A DNA stretch of 64,000 bases from Brevinema_A sp051647535 (lineage in GTDB: Bacteria; Spirochaetota; Brevinematia; Brevinematales; Brevinemataceae). The stretch is from NCBI GenBank assembly GCA_051647535.1, contig JBOFEA010000002.1, positions 26,170 through 90,169 on the forward strand, given 5' to 3'. A program made the position numbers and the translations under genes. Shown here in pieces: positions 15,322-24,735 of the stretch. The stretch's first letter is position 1; each line of letters begins with the position of its first letter. A model generated the notes under the pieces. That model was not told the DNA's origin and made no database searches. It saw only the letters and a program-made list of their open reading frames with translations.

Positions 15322-16995
15322 ATGAAATACTGGTTATTTAGTTTATTGTTTATCCCTATATGTGTTTGGTCTCAAACACCCGAAGAAACAGCTCAAAAAT
15401 TAGGAATATTAACTCTTCTTCCACCTATTATCGCTATTACGTTGGCCTTTCTCACTAGACAAGTCCTTGTATCATTATTTGTCGGTTTATGGACAGGTAC
15501 TCTTTTGTTAAGTTTCAGTGATGGAATTTCTTGGCTTGATTTCTTTTCCAGTTTTAATATGATTCCAAAAACCATTGTCAGTTCCCTTAACAGTAGTTTC
15601 AGTGCTGGAATTATTATGCAAGTTATAACAATCGGTGGATTGATCGCTGTTATAGGACGCACCGGTGGAGCAAGAGCTGCCGCTGAAGTAATCTCCCGTA
15701 AAGCCAAATCTCCACGCTCTGCTCAAGTATTATCATGGTTTTTAGGATTATTGATTTTCTTTGAAGATTATGCAAGTGCTTTGATTACCGGCTCTGTAAT
15801 GCGTCCTGTCACCGATAAACTCAAAGTATCCCGTGAAAAATTAGCATTTATTGTAGATGCTACAGCAGCTCCTATTGCTTCTCTTGCCTTGATATCAACG
15901 TGGATTGCTTTTGAACTGACAACACTTAAAAGTGCTTATGAAATTATTGGCCAGCCCGATATAAATGTATATCATATCTTTATACAAACAATTCCTTATC
16001 GATTTTATAATATTCTTATGATCGGCTTTGTTTTAATCAATGCCCTTTCAAATAAAGATTTCGGTCCTATGCTGAAAGCAGAATCTCTTGCCAGATCAGG
16101 AAAAATCAACTCTTCAGATACTACTCAAAATGGTATTGACGTGTTAGAACCTCTTCCAAATGTTCAATTGAACATTTGGAATGCTATTGTACCATTATTT
16201 GTTCTAATAAGTAGTGCAATTATTGGTTTCGCAGCAGAAGGTTATAAAGGATTAATGCTCAAAAATCCTTCCGCTTTCGAAACATTAAGCGGATACCCAT
16301 TAATTATTGAAATGCTTGGAGCTTCCAGTGCCAGCTTCGTACTTTTTCAAGCAGCCTTAGCTGCTTCTCTTACTGCTTTTCTTATGTCTGTTGTCATCAC
16401 AAAGACTGTTTCATTTTCTGAAATTCTAAATGTTTGGCTTGAAGGAGCAAAAAACTTATTTGGATCTGCAGGATTAATTTTAATTTTAGCTTGGTCTTTA
16501 TCTGCTATTGTTAAACCTCTTGGAACTAATTTCTATCTTGTTAGCTTATTACAAGATATTCTTCACCCTTCATTACTCCCTATGTGTGTTTTTATTACAG
16601 GAATGCTGATCTCTTTCTCAACCGGAACAGCTTATGGAACTATGGGAATTCTTATGCCTTTGGCAGTTCCTCTGGCATTCTCATTATCAGGAAATGATCA
16701 TACTATAATGATGGCTTCTGCAAGTGCTGTTCTGGCAGGTGCTGTCTTTGGAGATCATTGCTCGCCTATTTCCGATACCACTCTTTTATCTTCTGTTGGA
16801 GCCGGCTGTCCTATCATTGATCACGTAAGAACGCAAATGCCTTATGCTCTTTTTATTGGATTGATAGCTATTATGGTCTCTTTATTTGTTATGGTATTTA
16901 AATTACCCTTATTAATAACTTACATTACAGCTTTTGCCTTTATCATTTTCGTAGTCAATATAATTGGAAAAAAACCTGAAAATTCTGAATTATAA
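15322..16995 (+). CDS. NhaC-family Na+/H+ antiporter
   Basis: Polytopic inner-membrane protein, 557 aa, of the Na+/H+ antiporter family related to NhaC. Features are LSWFLGLLIFFEDYASALITGSVMRPV (within about 138-163), KLAFIVDATAAPIASLALISTWIAFEL and the C-terminal SFSTGTAYGTMGILMPLAVP with FGDHCSPISDTTLLSS. About a dozen hydrophobic segments are visible. The first 18 residues look like a signal peptide ending WSQ, which occurs in some members. GGAGG precedes the ATG. The ion (Na+, or an organic substrate as in the lactate/malate exchangers) cannot be told apart. Confidence 0.85.
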   Translation: MKYWLFSLLFIPICVWSQTPEETAQKLGILTLLPPIIAITLAFLTRQVLVSLFVGLWTGTLLLSFSDGISWLDFFSSFNMIPKTIVSSLNSSFSAGIIMQVITIGGLIAVIGRTGGARAAAEVISRKAKSPRSAQVLSWFLGLLIFFEDYASALITGSVMRPVTDKLKVSREKLAFIVDATAAPIASLALISTWIAFELTTLKSAYEIIGQPDINVYHIFIQTIPYRFYNILMIGFVLINALSNKDFGPMLKAESLARSGKINSSDTTQNGIDVLEPLPNVQLNIWNAIVPLFVLISSAIIGFAAEGYKGLMLKNPSAFETLSGYPLIIEMLGASSASFVLFQAALAASLTAFLMSVVITKTVSFSEILNVWLEGAKNLFGSAGLILILAWSLSAIVKPLGTNFYLVSLLQDILHPSLLPMCVFITGMLISFSTGTAYGTMGILMPLAVPLAFSLSGNDHTIMMASASAVLAGAVFGDHCSPISDTTLLSSVGAGCPIIDHVRTQMPYALFIGLIAIMVSLFVMVFKLPLLITYITAFAFIIFVVNIIGKKPENSEL

Positions 16996-17025
16996 AATAA
17001 AAACAAAAGGAGTACAAGTACATCA

Positions 17026-17565
17026 ATGAAAATAAAATATTACTTATTGATTATCATTTTATCACTACCATCTATGGCTTTTTCATGGGATCTTAATGGA
17101 TGGGTTAGTTATGAGCAGCAATTTGGTGCATTAGACAATAAATTTATTACATATGGTGGTTCGTCAGCAGGTATTTTGTTGGGACCAATTGCTATTGGAG
17201 TAGGATTATATGGTAATTTCCCCTATAAATCCTCATTTTCTCAATTTTCTGAAGAACAAAATTTAACAGCTATTTACGGCGGAGGTATTATTGGATACTC
17301 TTCTCCTGAAATTGAAGATATATTAGGAATACGACTAAATGTACTTTTAGGATATGGCTCTCTTGATATTTTTTCTAATAAAACAGGGCATTTTATCGTA
17401 TCTCCAAGTTTGTATTTTGATTTGTATATTATTGAACACTTAGCATTGAGTTTCGGTTTAACATATCGTTACTTTCACAATGCTCCAAGTATGTTAGGTA
17501 TTAACAAACCGGAAAACAGTTTTGCAGGATCAATCAGTATTTCTTGGATCGATCACAATAAATAA
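17026..17565 (+). CDS. Small outer-membrane beta-barrel candidate
   Basis: A 179-aa protein with a cleavable signal peptide (cut near MAFS-WD). The mature part alternates hydrophobic and polar residues, is rich in Gly, Tyr and Ser (GIGVGLYGNF, GGGIIGYSS, LNVLLGYGSLD, SLYFDLYIIEHLALSFGLTYRYF) and finishes with a short strand ending SISISWIDHNK, all consistent with an 8-stranded barrel. I do not recognise a family. An AAAGGAG site precedes the start; a strong hairpin follows the stop. Confidence 0.65.
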   Translation: MKIKYYLLIIILSLPSMAFSWDLNGWVSYEQQFGALDNKFITYGGSSAGILLGPIAIGVGLYGNFPYKSSFSQFSEEQNLTAIYGGGIIGYSSPEIEDILGIRLNVLLGYGSLDIFSNKTGHFIVSPSLYFDLYIIEHLALSFGLTYRYFHNAPSMLGINKPENSFAGSISISWIDHNK

Positions 17566-17567
17566 AA

Positions 17568-17600
17568 AAAACACTCACAAATGTGAGTGTTTTTTTTATT
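17568..17600. terminator. Bidirectional rho-independent terminator
   Basis: Stem acactcac/gtgagtgt (17571-17578, 17583-17590) with loop aaat, extended by A and T runs, lies between the converging barrel-like gene and lipoprotein gene. Confidence 0.87.
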
Positions 17601-17608
17601 ATAATTTT

Positions 17609-18094
17609 TTATCTTACGATATAGTCAGATCCATAATTATCTGAAATCCATTCTTGATTTACGAATACGTATTCAATAATAGAGATTTTACCATTTGATA
17701 AAAGCTTATAATCACGATAATTTTGCACTGGTACACATATACTTGGACGAGAAAAACGAGCTGTATTTTTATCAACCATTTTAATAAATGTTGACTTGTA
17801 TTCTCTTCCACTAAGAATGTCATTCAAATACAATTCACCATCTTGAGAAAAACGTCCAATAGGTAATTCTTCTCCTTCAGCCATTGTTGGTGCCCAAATA
17901 AGCTGTTTTCCTTTAACAGTTGCAAAAAAATCCAAACCAGATGGAATAACTTCTCCACCATTACCATTATCGTCTTCAGGCAAAACAACTTCTTCTTCAA
18001 CAATGACTTCTTCAATAAGATTTTGTGATTGCTGTGATAACGCACCACATCCTACAACAGAAATCAATCCTAATAATACAAATAAATTCTTCAT
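17609..18094 (-). CDS. Lipoprotein of unknown function
   Basis: A 161-aa protein with a lipoprotein signal (ISVVGC, Cys 16), then a valine- and acid-rich linker (VIVEEEVVLPEDDNG) and a small beta-rich domain. No family is recognised. Start 18094 is taken because the lipoprotein signal begins there and an AGAGGA site precedes it; the longer frame adds ten charged residues that would spoil the signal. It ends at the hairpin shared with the converging gene. Confidence 0.7.
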   Translation of the reverse strand: MKNLFVLLGLISVVGCGALSQQSQNLIEEVIVEEEVVLPEDDNGNGGEVIPSGLDFFATVKGKQLIWAPTMAEGEELPIGRFSQDGELYLNDILSGREYKSTFIKMVDKNTARFSRPSICVPVQNYRDYKLLSNGKISIIEYVFVNQEWISDNYGSDYIVR

Positions 18095-18142
18095 ATTATA
18101 CAATCCTCTACTTTTTCTTGACAATACTGATTATATATGCAT

Positions 18143-18171
18143 ATTATAACATAGTTTAAAATAATATTCAA
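18143..18171 (-). promoter_or_regulatory. Promoter of the 17609-18094 lipoprotein
   Basis: On the minus strand TTGAAT (18171-18166) and TATAAT (18148-18143) are 17 bases apart, directly after the methyltransferase stop codon. Confidence 0.65.
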
Positions 18172-18176
18172 TCTTT

Positions 18177-19418
18177 TTACAAATTATTTCTTCTAACCAG
18201 TAAACTTAATAATTCAACATGATGCGTTTGTGGAAACATATCTACTAAATATAACTCCTTCAATTCATATTCCTGAGAAAGAAGTGCTATATCACGTGCC
18301 ATTGTCGACGCTTTACAAGAAGAATAAATAATTTTCTTTGGTGCTCTTTCCAACAAAAGATTTCGTGTAAACTCATCCATTCCAGCTCTTGGAGGATCAA
18401 CAATTATTACGTCAGCATATCCGATTTGACGAAGACACTCTCCAGCATCACCAAGCATAAATCTAACATTAGAAGAAATATCGTTAATCTGCATATTATA
18501 GAGAGCATCTTGAACAGAAGCCTTTGCGATTTCTACCCCTATTGTTTCATGAGCATAATGTGATACAAATAAAGTTATTAATCCTATACCACAATACAAA
18601 TCAACAATACGTTCATTTTTTTCTTTGTCTAAGAAAGAAATGATTTTCTCTATCCACAATGGAACCAAATAAGGATTTACTTGAAAAAAGCTGTCCTTAG
18701 AAATTTTATAAGTAATTGATTTTTCATTGACAGTTATTGTTTCATGAACAGGCTGATCCTGATATTCATAAGAAGGAACCCAATACACTCCTATCTCGCC
18801 TGTTATAGAGGCTCTGATTTTAAAATTATGAGGAGGAAAAGGAAATTCTTCATTTTCGAGCAAATGCTGTTTTTTCATAGATTGAAAAGCGTTAGAAATA
18901 ATAGGCATTTCAAGCATACATCTATCAATATCTATAATAGATTTAGAATCTTTTCGAAAAAATCCCATCAATTGTTTACGAGGATTAACTTTATAAGTCA
19001 TATTATTACGATATTCTAAGGATTTAGGAGATGCTAATATGCCGGAAACAGATACTTTCATTTGAGCAATATGTTCAAATGTTTCTTCGATAAGATATTT
19101 TTTCATTTCAAGTTGTTGAGAATATTCCAATATTTGATAATCACATCCTCCACAATAAGAAAAATATGGACATGGTGCTTGGGTTCGAAGAGGAGAAGAT
19201 TCTAAGATTTCTATAGGATCAGCCATTGCATAATCCTTAGCTTCTTTATATATTTTAACTTTAACTAATTCACCCGGAAGCACATACCGTACAAACAACA
19301 CTTTTCCAGAAGCATCATGTGCTAAAGCAGCACCTTCTCCAGCAAATTTTTCTATTTTTACAATTTCTTCACGATCAGATGATTTAAGTTTTCGTGATTC
19401 TTTACCGCTGAATTCCAT
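18177..19418 (-). CDS. RNA (uracil-5-)-methyltransferase, TrmA/RlmD family
   Basis: SAM-dependent enzyme making 5-methyluridine in rRNA or tRNA, 413 aa. It has an N-terminal TRAM domain (KIEKFAGEGAALAHD, LPGELVKVKI), a [4Fe-4S] cluster motif CPYFSYCGGCDYQ, the SAM motif VDLYCGIGLITLF, DPPRAGMDE and the catalytic Cys in YSSCKASTMARD. ATG 19418 follows a GGGAG site; it overlaps the end of the upstream CorC-like gene by 17 bases. Motifs do not separate RlmD, RlmC and TrmA-type specificity. Confidence 0.87.
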   Translation of the reverse strand: MEFSGKESRKLKSSDREEIVKIEKFAGEGAALAHDASGKVLFVRYVLPGELVKVKIYKEAKDYAMADPIEILESSPLRTQAPCPYFSYCGGCDYQILEYSQQLEMKKYLIEETFEHIAQMKVSVSGILASPKSLEYRNNMTYKVNPRKQLMGFFRKDSKSIIDIDRCMLEMPIISNAFQSMKKQHLLENEEFPFPPHNFKIRASITGEIGVYWVPSYEYQDQPVHETITVNEKSITYKISKDSFFQVNPYLVPLWIEKIISFLDKEKNERIVDLYCGIGLITLFVSHYAHETIGVEIAKASVQDALYNMQINDISSNVRFMLGDAGECLRQIGYADVIIVDPPRAGMDEFTRNLLLERAPKKIIYSSCKASTMARDIALLSQEYELKELYLVDMFPQTHHVELLSLLVRRNNL

Positions 19419-20736
19419 GAAGACTCCCGGATGATTCGTTATTATCAATATTTTGTTTTTTGAGATAATTTTTACTGATATTTTTTTTAATTGAAATAGT
19501 ATGTATACGCCGGCCTTCTAAAGACATTACTTCAAAATACCATGGTTTTTGATAAACAATATCACCTTGATTCGGCATTCGGCCTAATTTTTCCATAATA
19601 AATCCACCAACTGTTTTGGCTTCAACAGATTCAAATTCTAAATTTAACACGTCTAATAAGTCATTAATATCACACAGACCGTTTGCTGAAACAGATCCAT
19701 CGATTTCCATTTTAAAATCTATTTCACCTTCTTCCATAACTTCGCCGACAATTTCAGTAACAATATCCTCAATCCTTAACACACCGACAATACCACCGTA
19801 TTCATCAGCAACAAACGCTAAAGGAAGATTGTGTTTCTGCATTTGGACAAGAATTTTTTCTAAATAGGCTGTTTCAGGAACAAAAAATGCTTCTTGAATA
19901 TACGATTCAATTGATTCATGAGATTCTGCAGCTATTAAATCTTTAGCACGAATACGGCCTATAGGATTATCTATTCGCGAATCATATACCGGAAGAATCG
20001 AAATAGAATAGTTCTGCATTAATTCCAATGCTTTATACACTGTTTGTTTTTTTTCAATACAAATTAATTGAGATAAAGGAGTCATTGCTTCACTGGCACG
20101 AATATCACGAAATTCTAAAATATTATTAATAAATTCACGTTCACCGGCATTTAATGCCCCGCTTCTTAAAGAAATATCCAATAATTCTTGAAACTCTCGC
20201 TTTGCAAAACCATGCTCTAAAGGACCATGTAATCCAAATATACGTGAAAACAAATTCGTTACCAAACGAAAAATCCAAGCAATAGGAAACATGATAAAAA
20301 AGATTACTATCCATATATACGCAAATCGATACGACAACTTATCCGTAAAAGAATGCCCTAATGCTTTAGGAAGAATTTCAGCCAACAAAAGTGAACAAGG
20401 AGTCATAATTAATGTTGTCCAAACAGGAATCCATATGAGAGATACATGAAAGGCTTCAGAAAGCATTTTTGAGACAAACAAGGTACTAAGAATTAATGTC
20501 ACATTGTTTAAAATAACAATTGATGTTAAAAACTTAGAAGAATGTTCTGTCAAGAAAACAAGAATTTTTGCAGATAAATCTTGTTTTTCGTTTTTTGCAT
20601 ATAGAATAATTCTATTAATCGATAAAAAACTCGTTTCACTACCACCTAAAAATCCACTAAGCAAAAAATTAATAAACGCACACGAGAAATAATAAGCAGC
20701 AAGTTCCCAATTTGGATAAGACATCCATTCCATCAT
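19402..20736 (-). CDS. CNNM/CorC-like membrane protein with CBS pair, copy B
   Basis: A 444-aa protein of the HlyC/CorC family. It has an N-terminal DUF21 (CNNM) membrane domain of about four helices with LGGSETSFLSINRI and ILPKALGHSF, then two CBS domains (EAMTPLSQLICIEKKQTV; FVADEYGGIVGVLRIEDI) and a C-terminal CorC_HlyC domain (TVGGFIMEKLGRMPNQGD). Members are linked to Mg2+/Co2+ homeostasis. Its start overlaps the stop of the upstream paralogue by 4 bases, so the two are coupled and may form a heteromer. Confidence 0.85.
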   Translation of the reverse strand: MMEWMSYPNWELAAYYFSCAFINFLLSGFLGGSETSFLSINRIILYAKNEKQDLSAKILVFLTEHSSKFLTSIVILNNVTLILSTLFVSKMLSEAFHVSLIWIPVWTTLIMTPCSLLLAEILPKALGHSFTDKLSYRFAYIWIVIFFIMFPIAWIFRLVTNLFSRIFGLHGPLEHGFAKREFQELLDISLRSGALNAGEREFINNILEFRDIRASEAMTPLSQLICIEKKQTVYKALELMQNYSISILPVYDSRIDNPIGRIRAKDLIAAESHESIESYIQEAFFVPETAYLEKILVQMQKHNLPLAFVADEYGGIVGVLRIEDIVTEIVGEVMEEGEIDFKMEIDGSVSANGLCDINDLLDVLNLEFESVEAKTVGGFIMEKLGRMPNQGDIVYQKPWYFEVMSLEGRRIHTISIKKNISKNYLKKQNIDNNESSGSLHGIQR

Positions 20737-21968
20737 GATTTCACCCTAACAGATAAGCTTTCAATACGAGTAGCCGAACGTTCACGTACCGTTATAACCA
20801 ACTCTCCTTGTTCAAAAGTATAGAAAAGAGGAGGAATTTCCCCAATTTGTTCAATAAGAAAGCCTGCAATTGTTTCATATTCTTCACTTGTAAAATGGGA
20901 GCTGAATTTCTCGTTAAAATCAATTAAAGACACTTCACCTTTAACAATATAACGATTAGGAAGTTGCTGAATAATATCAACATCTTTTTCAAAATCTTCA
21001 TCAACAACTTCTCCTACTAATTCCGCCATAATATCACTCAAAGTGACAATTCCCAAGAAATCTCCATATTCATCAACAACACCTGCTATTCGAATATTCT
21101 TCTCTTTAAAATCTTCTAACAAACTTCCTAACGTTTTTGATTCAGGAACAAAATAGATTGGTTTCATATATTCTATAACACTGATATCATATTTATTTTG
21201 ATGCTGACGACATTGGAATGCAATATCTTCAAAATGAATAACACCGACAACATTATTATCTTTTCCTTTATATACAGGAATTTTACTATGCTGGGTTTCT
21301 ATTAAATCTTCTATCAATTCAGATAATAACTCTTGCTCGCTAACAGAAAATACCCTTGGCCGCGGTGTCATCACAGCAGTGACACGCCTCTCTGCCAACG
21401 ATAAAACACGACCTATTAATAATTTTTCTTCATCTTTCAGAAAATTACCTCTAGAAACAATATTATATAAAGCCATACGTCTATCATCTTTATTTTCAGG
21501 TTCAGAAAGAAAATGAGAAAACTTATTTGTCAGAGTTTGGGATAGAGAATTGATTGGAAAGGCAATATTGCCAAGAATTTTGTATAAAAAAGAAATAGGA
21601 AGCAGAATAATCGGTACAATAATTTGATAATTAGAACTAGAGAAAGATTTTGGCAGAATCTCACCAAAAAGAATGATAATCCCAGACAAAATTAACGTAG
21701 ATAACAATAAAGAAAATTGATATCCTAATGTATTAAATAATGATTCTAAAACAGTGACCAGCAAAATATTAACAATTGTATTCGCTATTAAAATAGTTAC
21801 AAGCAATAATGTTGCATCTTTAAGAAGTTTACGAATAATACGAACATCATTTTGTTTAAAATAGCGTATTTTTAATTCATCTAAAGAAAAGATTGCAGTC
21901 TCAGAAGCAGATAGAAAAGCAGATAACAATATTAGTATGATAGATAATATTAAGAAAATTATACTCAT
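20733..21968 (-). CDS. CNNM/CorC-like membrane protein with CBS pair, copy A
   Basis: A 411-aa protein with the same layout as its downstream neighbour: DUF21 membrane domain (SASETAIFSLDEL, GEILPKSFS), CBS pair (AVMTPRPRVFSVSEQ; GVVDEYGDFLGIVTLSDI) and CorC_HlyC domain (ETIAGFLIEQIGEIPPL). Divergence between the two is substantial, so the duplication is ancient. Some bacteria keep such adjacent pairs. A predicted role in divalent cation efflux is by family only. Confidence 0.85.
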   Translation of the reverse strand: MSIIFLILSIILILLSAFLSASETAIFSLDELKIRYFKQNDVRIIRKLLKDATLLLVTILIANTIVNILLVTVLESLFNTLGYQFSLLLSTLILSGIIILFGEILPKSFSSSNYQIIVPIILLPISFLYKILGNIAFPINSLSQTLTNKFSHFLSEPENKDDRRMALYNIVSRGNFLKDEEKLLIGRVLSLAERRVTAVMTPRPRVFSVSEQELLSELIEDLIETQHSKIPVYKGKDNNVVGVIHFEDIAFQCRQHQNKYDISVIEYMKPIYFVPESKTLGSLLEDFKEKNIRIAGVVDEYGDFLGIVTLSDIMAELVGEVVDEDFEKDVDIIQQLPNRYIVKGEVSLIDFNEKFSSHFTSEEYETIAGFLIEQIGEIPPLFYTFEQGELVITVRERSATRIESLSVRVKS

Positions 21969-21979
21969 AAATCAGCTAT

Positions 21980-23080
21980 CTACACCTTATCCAACACATC
22001 TAAGACGTTATCAATGATGATATTTTGAGATTCTTCAGATAAAAATGGATACATTGGAAGACTTAGAATACTCTGTGATATTTGTTCAGCAATAGGACAA
22101 ATATTTTCATATCCTAAATATTTAAAAGCAGGTTGGCTGTAAATTGTTTGAGGATAGTGTACTACAGTTGGTATACCGCGTTCTGCAAGCATTTCTTGGA
22201 CTTTACTTCTTTGACGAACGTTAATAGTAAATTGAGCCCATGCACTTCGATCAGTAAAAGATTCCTGCTTAACAAGATTTACTTTAGAAGAAACAAACGC
22301 TTTAATATAACGTTGAGCAATATGATTTCGTTTTTCCAATTCTTCTTCAAAATAAGGAAGTTTTGCCATCAACACAGCTGCTTTAATAGTATCAAAACGA
22401 GCATTTACACCTATTTCATGATGTTGATATCGAACAACTTGACCTTGATTAACAATACACCGGCATTTTTTAGCAAACTGTTCATCTTCAAAAAACATCA
22501 TTCCACCATCACCAATAGTACCTAAGGGCTTAGTAGGAAAAAATGAAGTAGTACTGATAGCGGCAATACCACATGATTTCTTACCTTTGTATACAGCTCC
22601 AAAGCTTTGAGCACCATCTTCCATATGAAACAAATTATGTTTTTTGGCAATTGCTTCAATTGCATCCATGTCAGATGTTTGGCCGTATAGAGAAACAGAA
22701 ATAATGCCTTTAGTTTTGGAAGTAATGGCAGCCTCTATTTTAGTATGATCTATATTACATGTTTCCAGATTAATATCTACAAATACGGGTGTTAATTTTA
22801 GAAATGCAATTATCTCGGCAGTAGCAAAAAATGAAAAAGGCGTAGTAATAATTTCATCACCTTCTTTAAGACCCATTGCGTACAATGGAATCATCAGAGC
22901 ATCAGTACCTGAAGAAATAGCAACTGCTATACGATTAGTATAATTACTCATCCATTCTTCAAGTTCAAAAACATCTTTCCCCATAATAAAGTCATTTCTA
23001 TCAAGAACAGCTTGAATTCGATTATTAATCTCCGTTTTATATGCTTCATATTGAGCATGCAAATCGATAAATTTAATCAT
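21980..23080 (-). CDS. DegT/DnrJ/EryC1-type sugar aminotransferase
   Basis: PLP-dependent aminotransferase acting on nucleotide-linked keto-sugars for envelope glycan synthesis, 366 aa. It starts with FIDLHAQYEAYK and has the family blocks SSGTDALMIPL, TPFSFFATAEII, VSLYGQTSDMDAI, EDGAQSFGA and the PLP-lysine segment SFFPTKPLGTIGDGG, followed by GVNARFDTIKAAVL. It resembles WbpE-like enzymes making 2,3-diamino sugars. AAGGAA precedes the ATG. It sits 12 bases after the mlaD-like gene in an envelope-oriented run. Confidence 0.87.
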   Translation of the reverse strand: MIKFIDLHAQYEAYKTEINNRIQAVLDRNDFIMGKDVFELEEWMSNYTNRIAVAISSGTDALMIPLYAMGLKEGDEIITTPFSFFATAEIIAFLKLTPVFVDINLETCNIDHTKIEAAITSKTKGIISVSLYGQTSDMDAIEAIAKKHNLFHMEDGAQSFGAVYKGKKSCGIAAISTTSFFPTKPLGTIGDGGMMFFEDEQFAKKCRCIVNQGQVVRYQHHEIGVNARFDTIKAAVLMAKLPYFEEELEKRNHIAQRYIKAFVSSKVNLVKQESFTDRSAWAQFTINVRQRSKVQEMLAERGIPTVVHYPQTIYSQPAFKYLGYENICPIAEQISQSILSLPMYPFLSEESQNIIIDNVLDVLDKV

Positions 23081-23092
23081 TAAAGTTCCTTA

Positions 23093-23947
23093 TTAACTTT
23101 TAAATAAAAGACTTGGTTTAGCCTTTACTCTTTTTGTTGTTTCTTCTAAATTAGTGACAATAGTCCGCAAGCTATTATTTACTTCAGGATCTTTTAATAC
23201 TGAAAGTGGAGCACTTGGTGAATTAATATCGGATAAAAAAATCTGTAAGTTAAGAAGACTTGCTTGTAAATTAGTAATCATTGATTCAAATTCTACATCG
23301 CTTACTGTGGACAATTTACGATCGAGTTGTGCAGTAATACTATTTAAATGTACAGAAGTTTTTACCAGATTTGAAACAATAATATTAATATTATTATGAT
23401 TTTCTCTAATAATTTGTTTAGCGTCACTAGCGGCATCACTAAAAGAAGAAAGAATTCCACTAACACTTTGACCTAATTGATTATCAGTTTCTGAGGAAAA
23501 CAAATCTGTTATTGTAGAAAAAATTCGATTAATAGACATTGGATCATATCCGATTACTCTTTCATCAGGATCAAAAAAAGGAGCTTGACCTGTATAATTT
23601 TCAACAGCTAAATACTTTCCACCCACCAAACTGGTTGAAAATATTTTAAATCGTGCATTACGATTAATTTTGTAGCGTTTCTCAATAAATAGTTCAACAA
23701 TTAACAATGATCCTTCCAAATTGATTGAAGAAACCTGTCCAATAGCTTTACCTGATCCGACCATTATTTTTGATCCGAGAGTCAATCCGTCTAATTCATT
23801 AAAGGTGACGTATAAACTGTATCCGCCTTTTAATCGAGCAACAAGTTTATTAGAAACAACTACACTTAAAATAATTGCAATTAAGCCAATCAGCATAAAA
23901 GCACCTATTATGATTAAATTAGGATTATCTCTTTTAACTTCAGCCAT
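23093..23947 (-). CDS. MlaD-like MCE-domain lipid transport protein
   Basis: Periplasmic, membrane-anchored component of an Mla-type phospholipid transporter, 284 aa. One N-terminal helix (about 10-32) is followed by a single MCE domain (YSLYVTFNELDGLTLGSKIMVGSGKAIGQVSSINLEG up to about 130) and then a long helical tail. MCE rings bridge inner and outer membranes, which supports a diderm host. It follows the permease and ATPase genes in the order E-F-D. A GAGGAG site precedes the ATG. No mlaA, mlaB or mlaC is nearby. Confidence 0.86.
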   Translation of the reverse strand: MAEVKRDNPNLIIIGAFMLIGLIAIILSVVVSNKLVARLKGGYSLYVTFNELDGLTLGSKIMVGSGKAIGQVSSINLEGSLLIVELFIEKRYKINRNARFKIFSTSLVGGKYLAVENYTGQAPFFDPDERVIGYDPMSINRIFSTITDLFSSETDNQLGQSVSGILSSFSDAASDAKQIIRENHNNINIIVSNLVKTSVHLNSITAQLDRKLSTVSDVEFESMITNLQASLLNLQIFLSDINSPSAPLSVLKDPEVNNSLRTIVTNLEETTKRVKAKPSLLFKS

Positions 23948-23962
23948 AATTTCTCCTCAAAA

Positions 23963-24721
23963 TTAATCTTTTGTCATAGGTCCGTATATATCACCAGCAA
24001 GAAACTGATTCATATAAGGATTATCCGAGTTATCTAAATCAGCAACCGTACCTAAGAAATTGATCTTACCTTGAAACAGCAGCCCTATTCTATCTGCTAC
24101 ACGCTTAGCACTAGCCATATCATGAGTCACAATAATAAATGTTGTACCAAGTTCTTTTTTTACATCTATAATCAATTGATCGACAACAGCTGTCATGATA
24201 GGATCCAAACCTGTTGTAGGTTCATCAAACAATAGAATTTTAGGTTTGGTGACAATAGAACGTGCTAATGCAGCTCTTTTTCTCATTCCACCGGACAATT
24301 CCGAAGGCATTGTATTTTCTAGATTTGCTAATCCGACAACATCCAAACAGTATGATACCCTTACTTTTTTTTCTCTATCAAGCATTTCAGGACAAAGATT
24401 ATCGAGAACAAACAATAAATTTTGCCCCACCGTCATTGAATCAAAAATTGCACCATTTTGAAATAACAAGCCTATTGAAGCACGAATAGCATTCCATTCC
24501 AGTTCAGAAGCTCTAGTCATATCTTTACCGTGTATTGTGATACGACCTTCATCAGGAGTCATTAATCCGATAATATGCTTTAAAAGAACACTTTTTCCTG
24601 TACCACTTTGACCAACAAGAACAAACGTTTCACCTTCTTGAATTGCCAATGTGAAATCATTAAGGACGTATCGATCACGCAAATATTTTTTTATATGAGA
24701 AAATTCTATAATATTTTTCAT
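23963..24721 (-). CDS. MlaF-like lipid transporter ATPase
   Basis: ABC ATPase energising the adjacent permease, 252 aa. Intact motifs are Walker A VGQSGTGKSVLL, Q-loop LFQNGAIFDSMTV, signature LSGGMRKRAALARSI, Walker B LLFDEPTTGLDP and the His switch in VTHD. The GGMRKRAALAR form of the signature is characteristic of the Mla/Mce ATPases. ATG 24721 is preferred over the TTG two codons upstream. Confidence 0.9.
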   Translation of the reverse strand: MKNIIEFSHIKKYLRDRYVLNDFTLAIQEGETFVLVGQSGTGKSVLLKHIIGLMTPDEGRITIHGKDMTRASELEWNAIRASIGLLFQNGAIFDSMTVGQNLLFVLDNLCPEMLDREKKVRVSYCLDVVGLANLENTMPSELSGGMRKRAALARSIVTKPKILLFDEPTTGLDPIMTAVVDQLIIDVKKELGTTFIIVTHDMASAKRVADRIGLLFQGKINFLGTVADLDNSDNPYMNQFLAGDIYGPMTKD

Positions 24722-24735
24722 TATCAACCGCCATT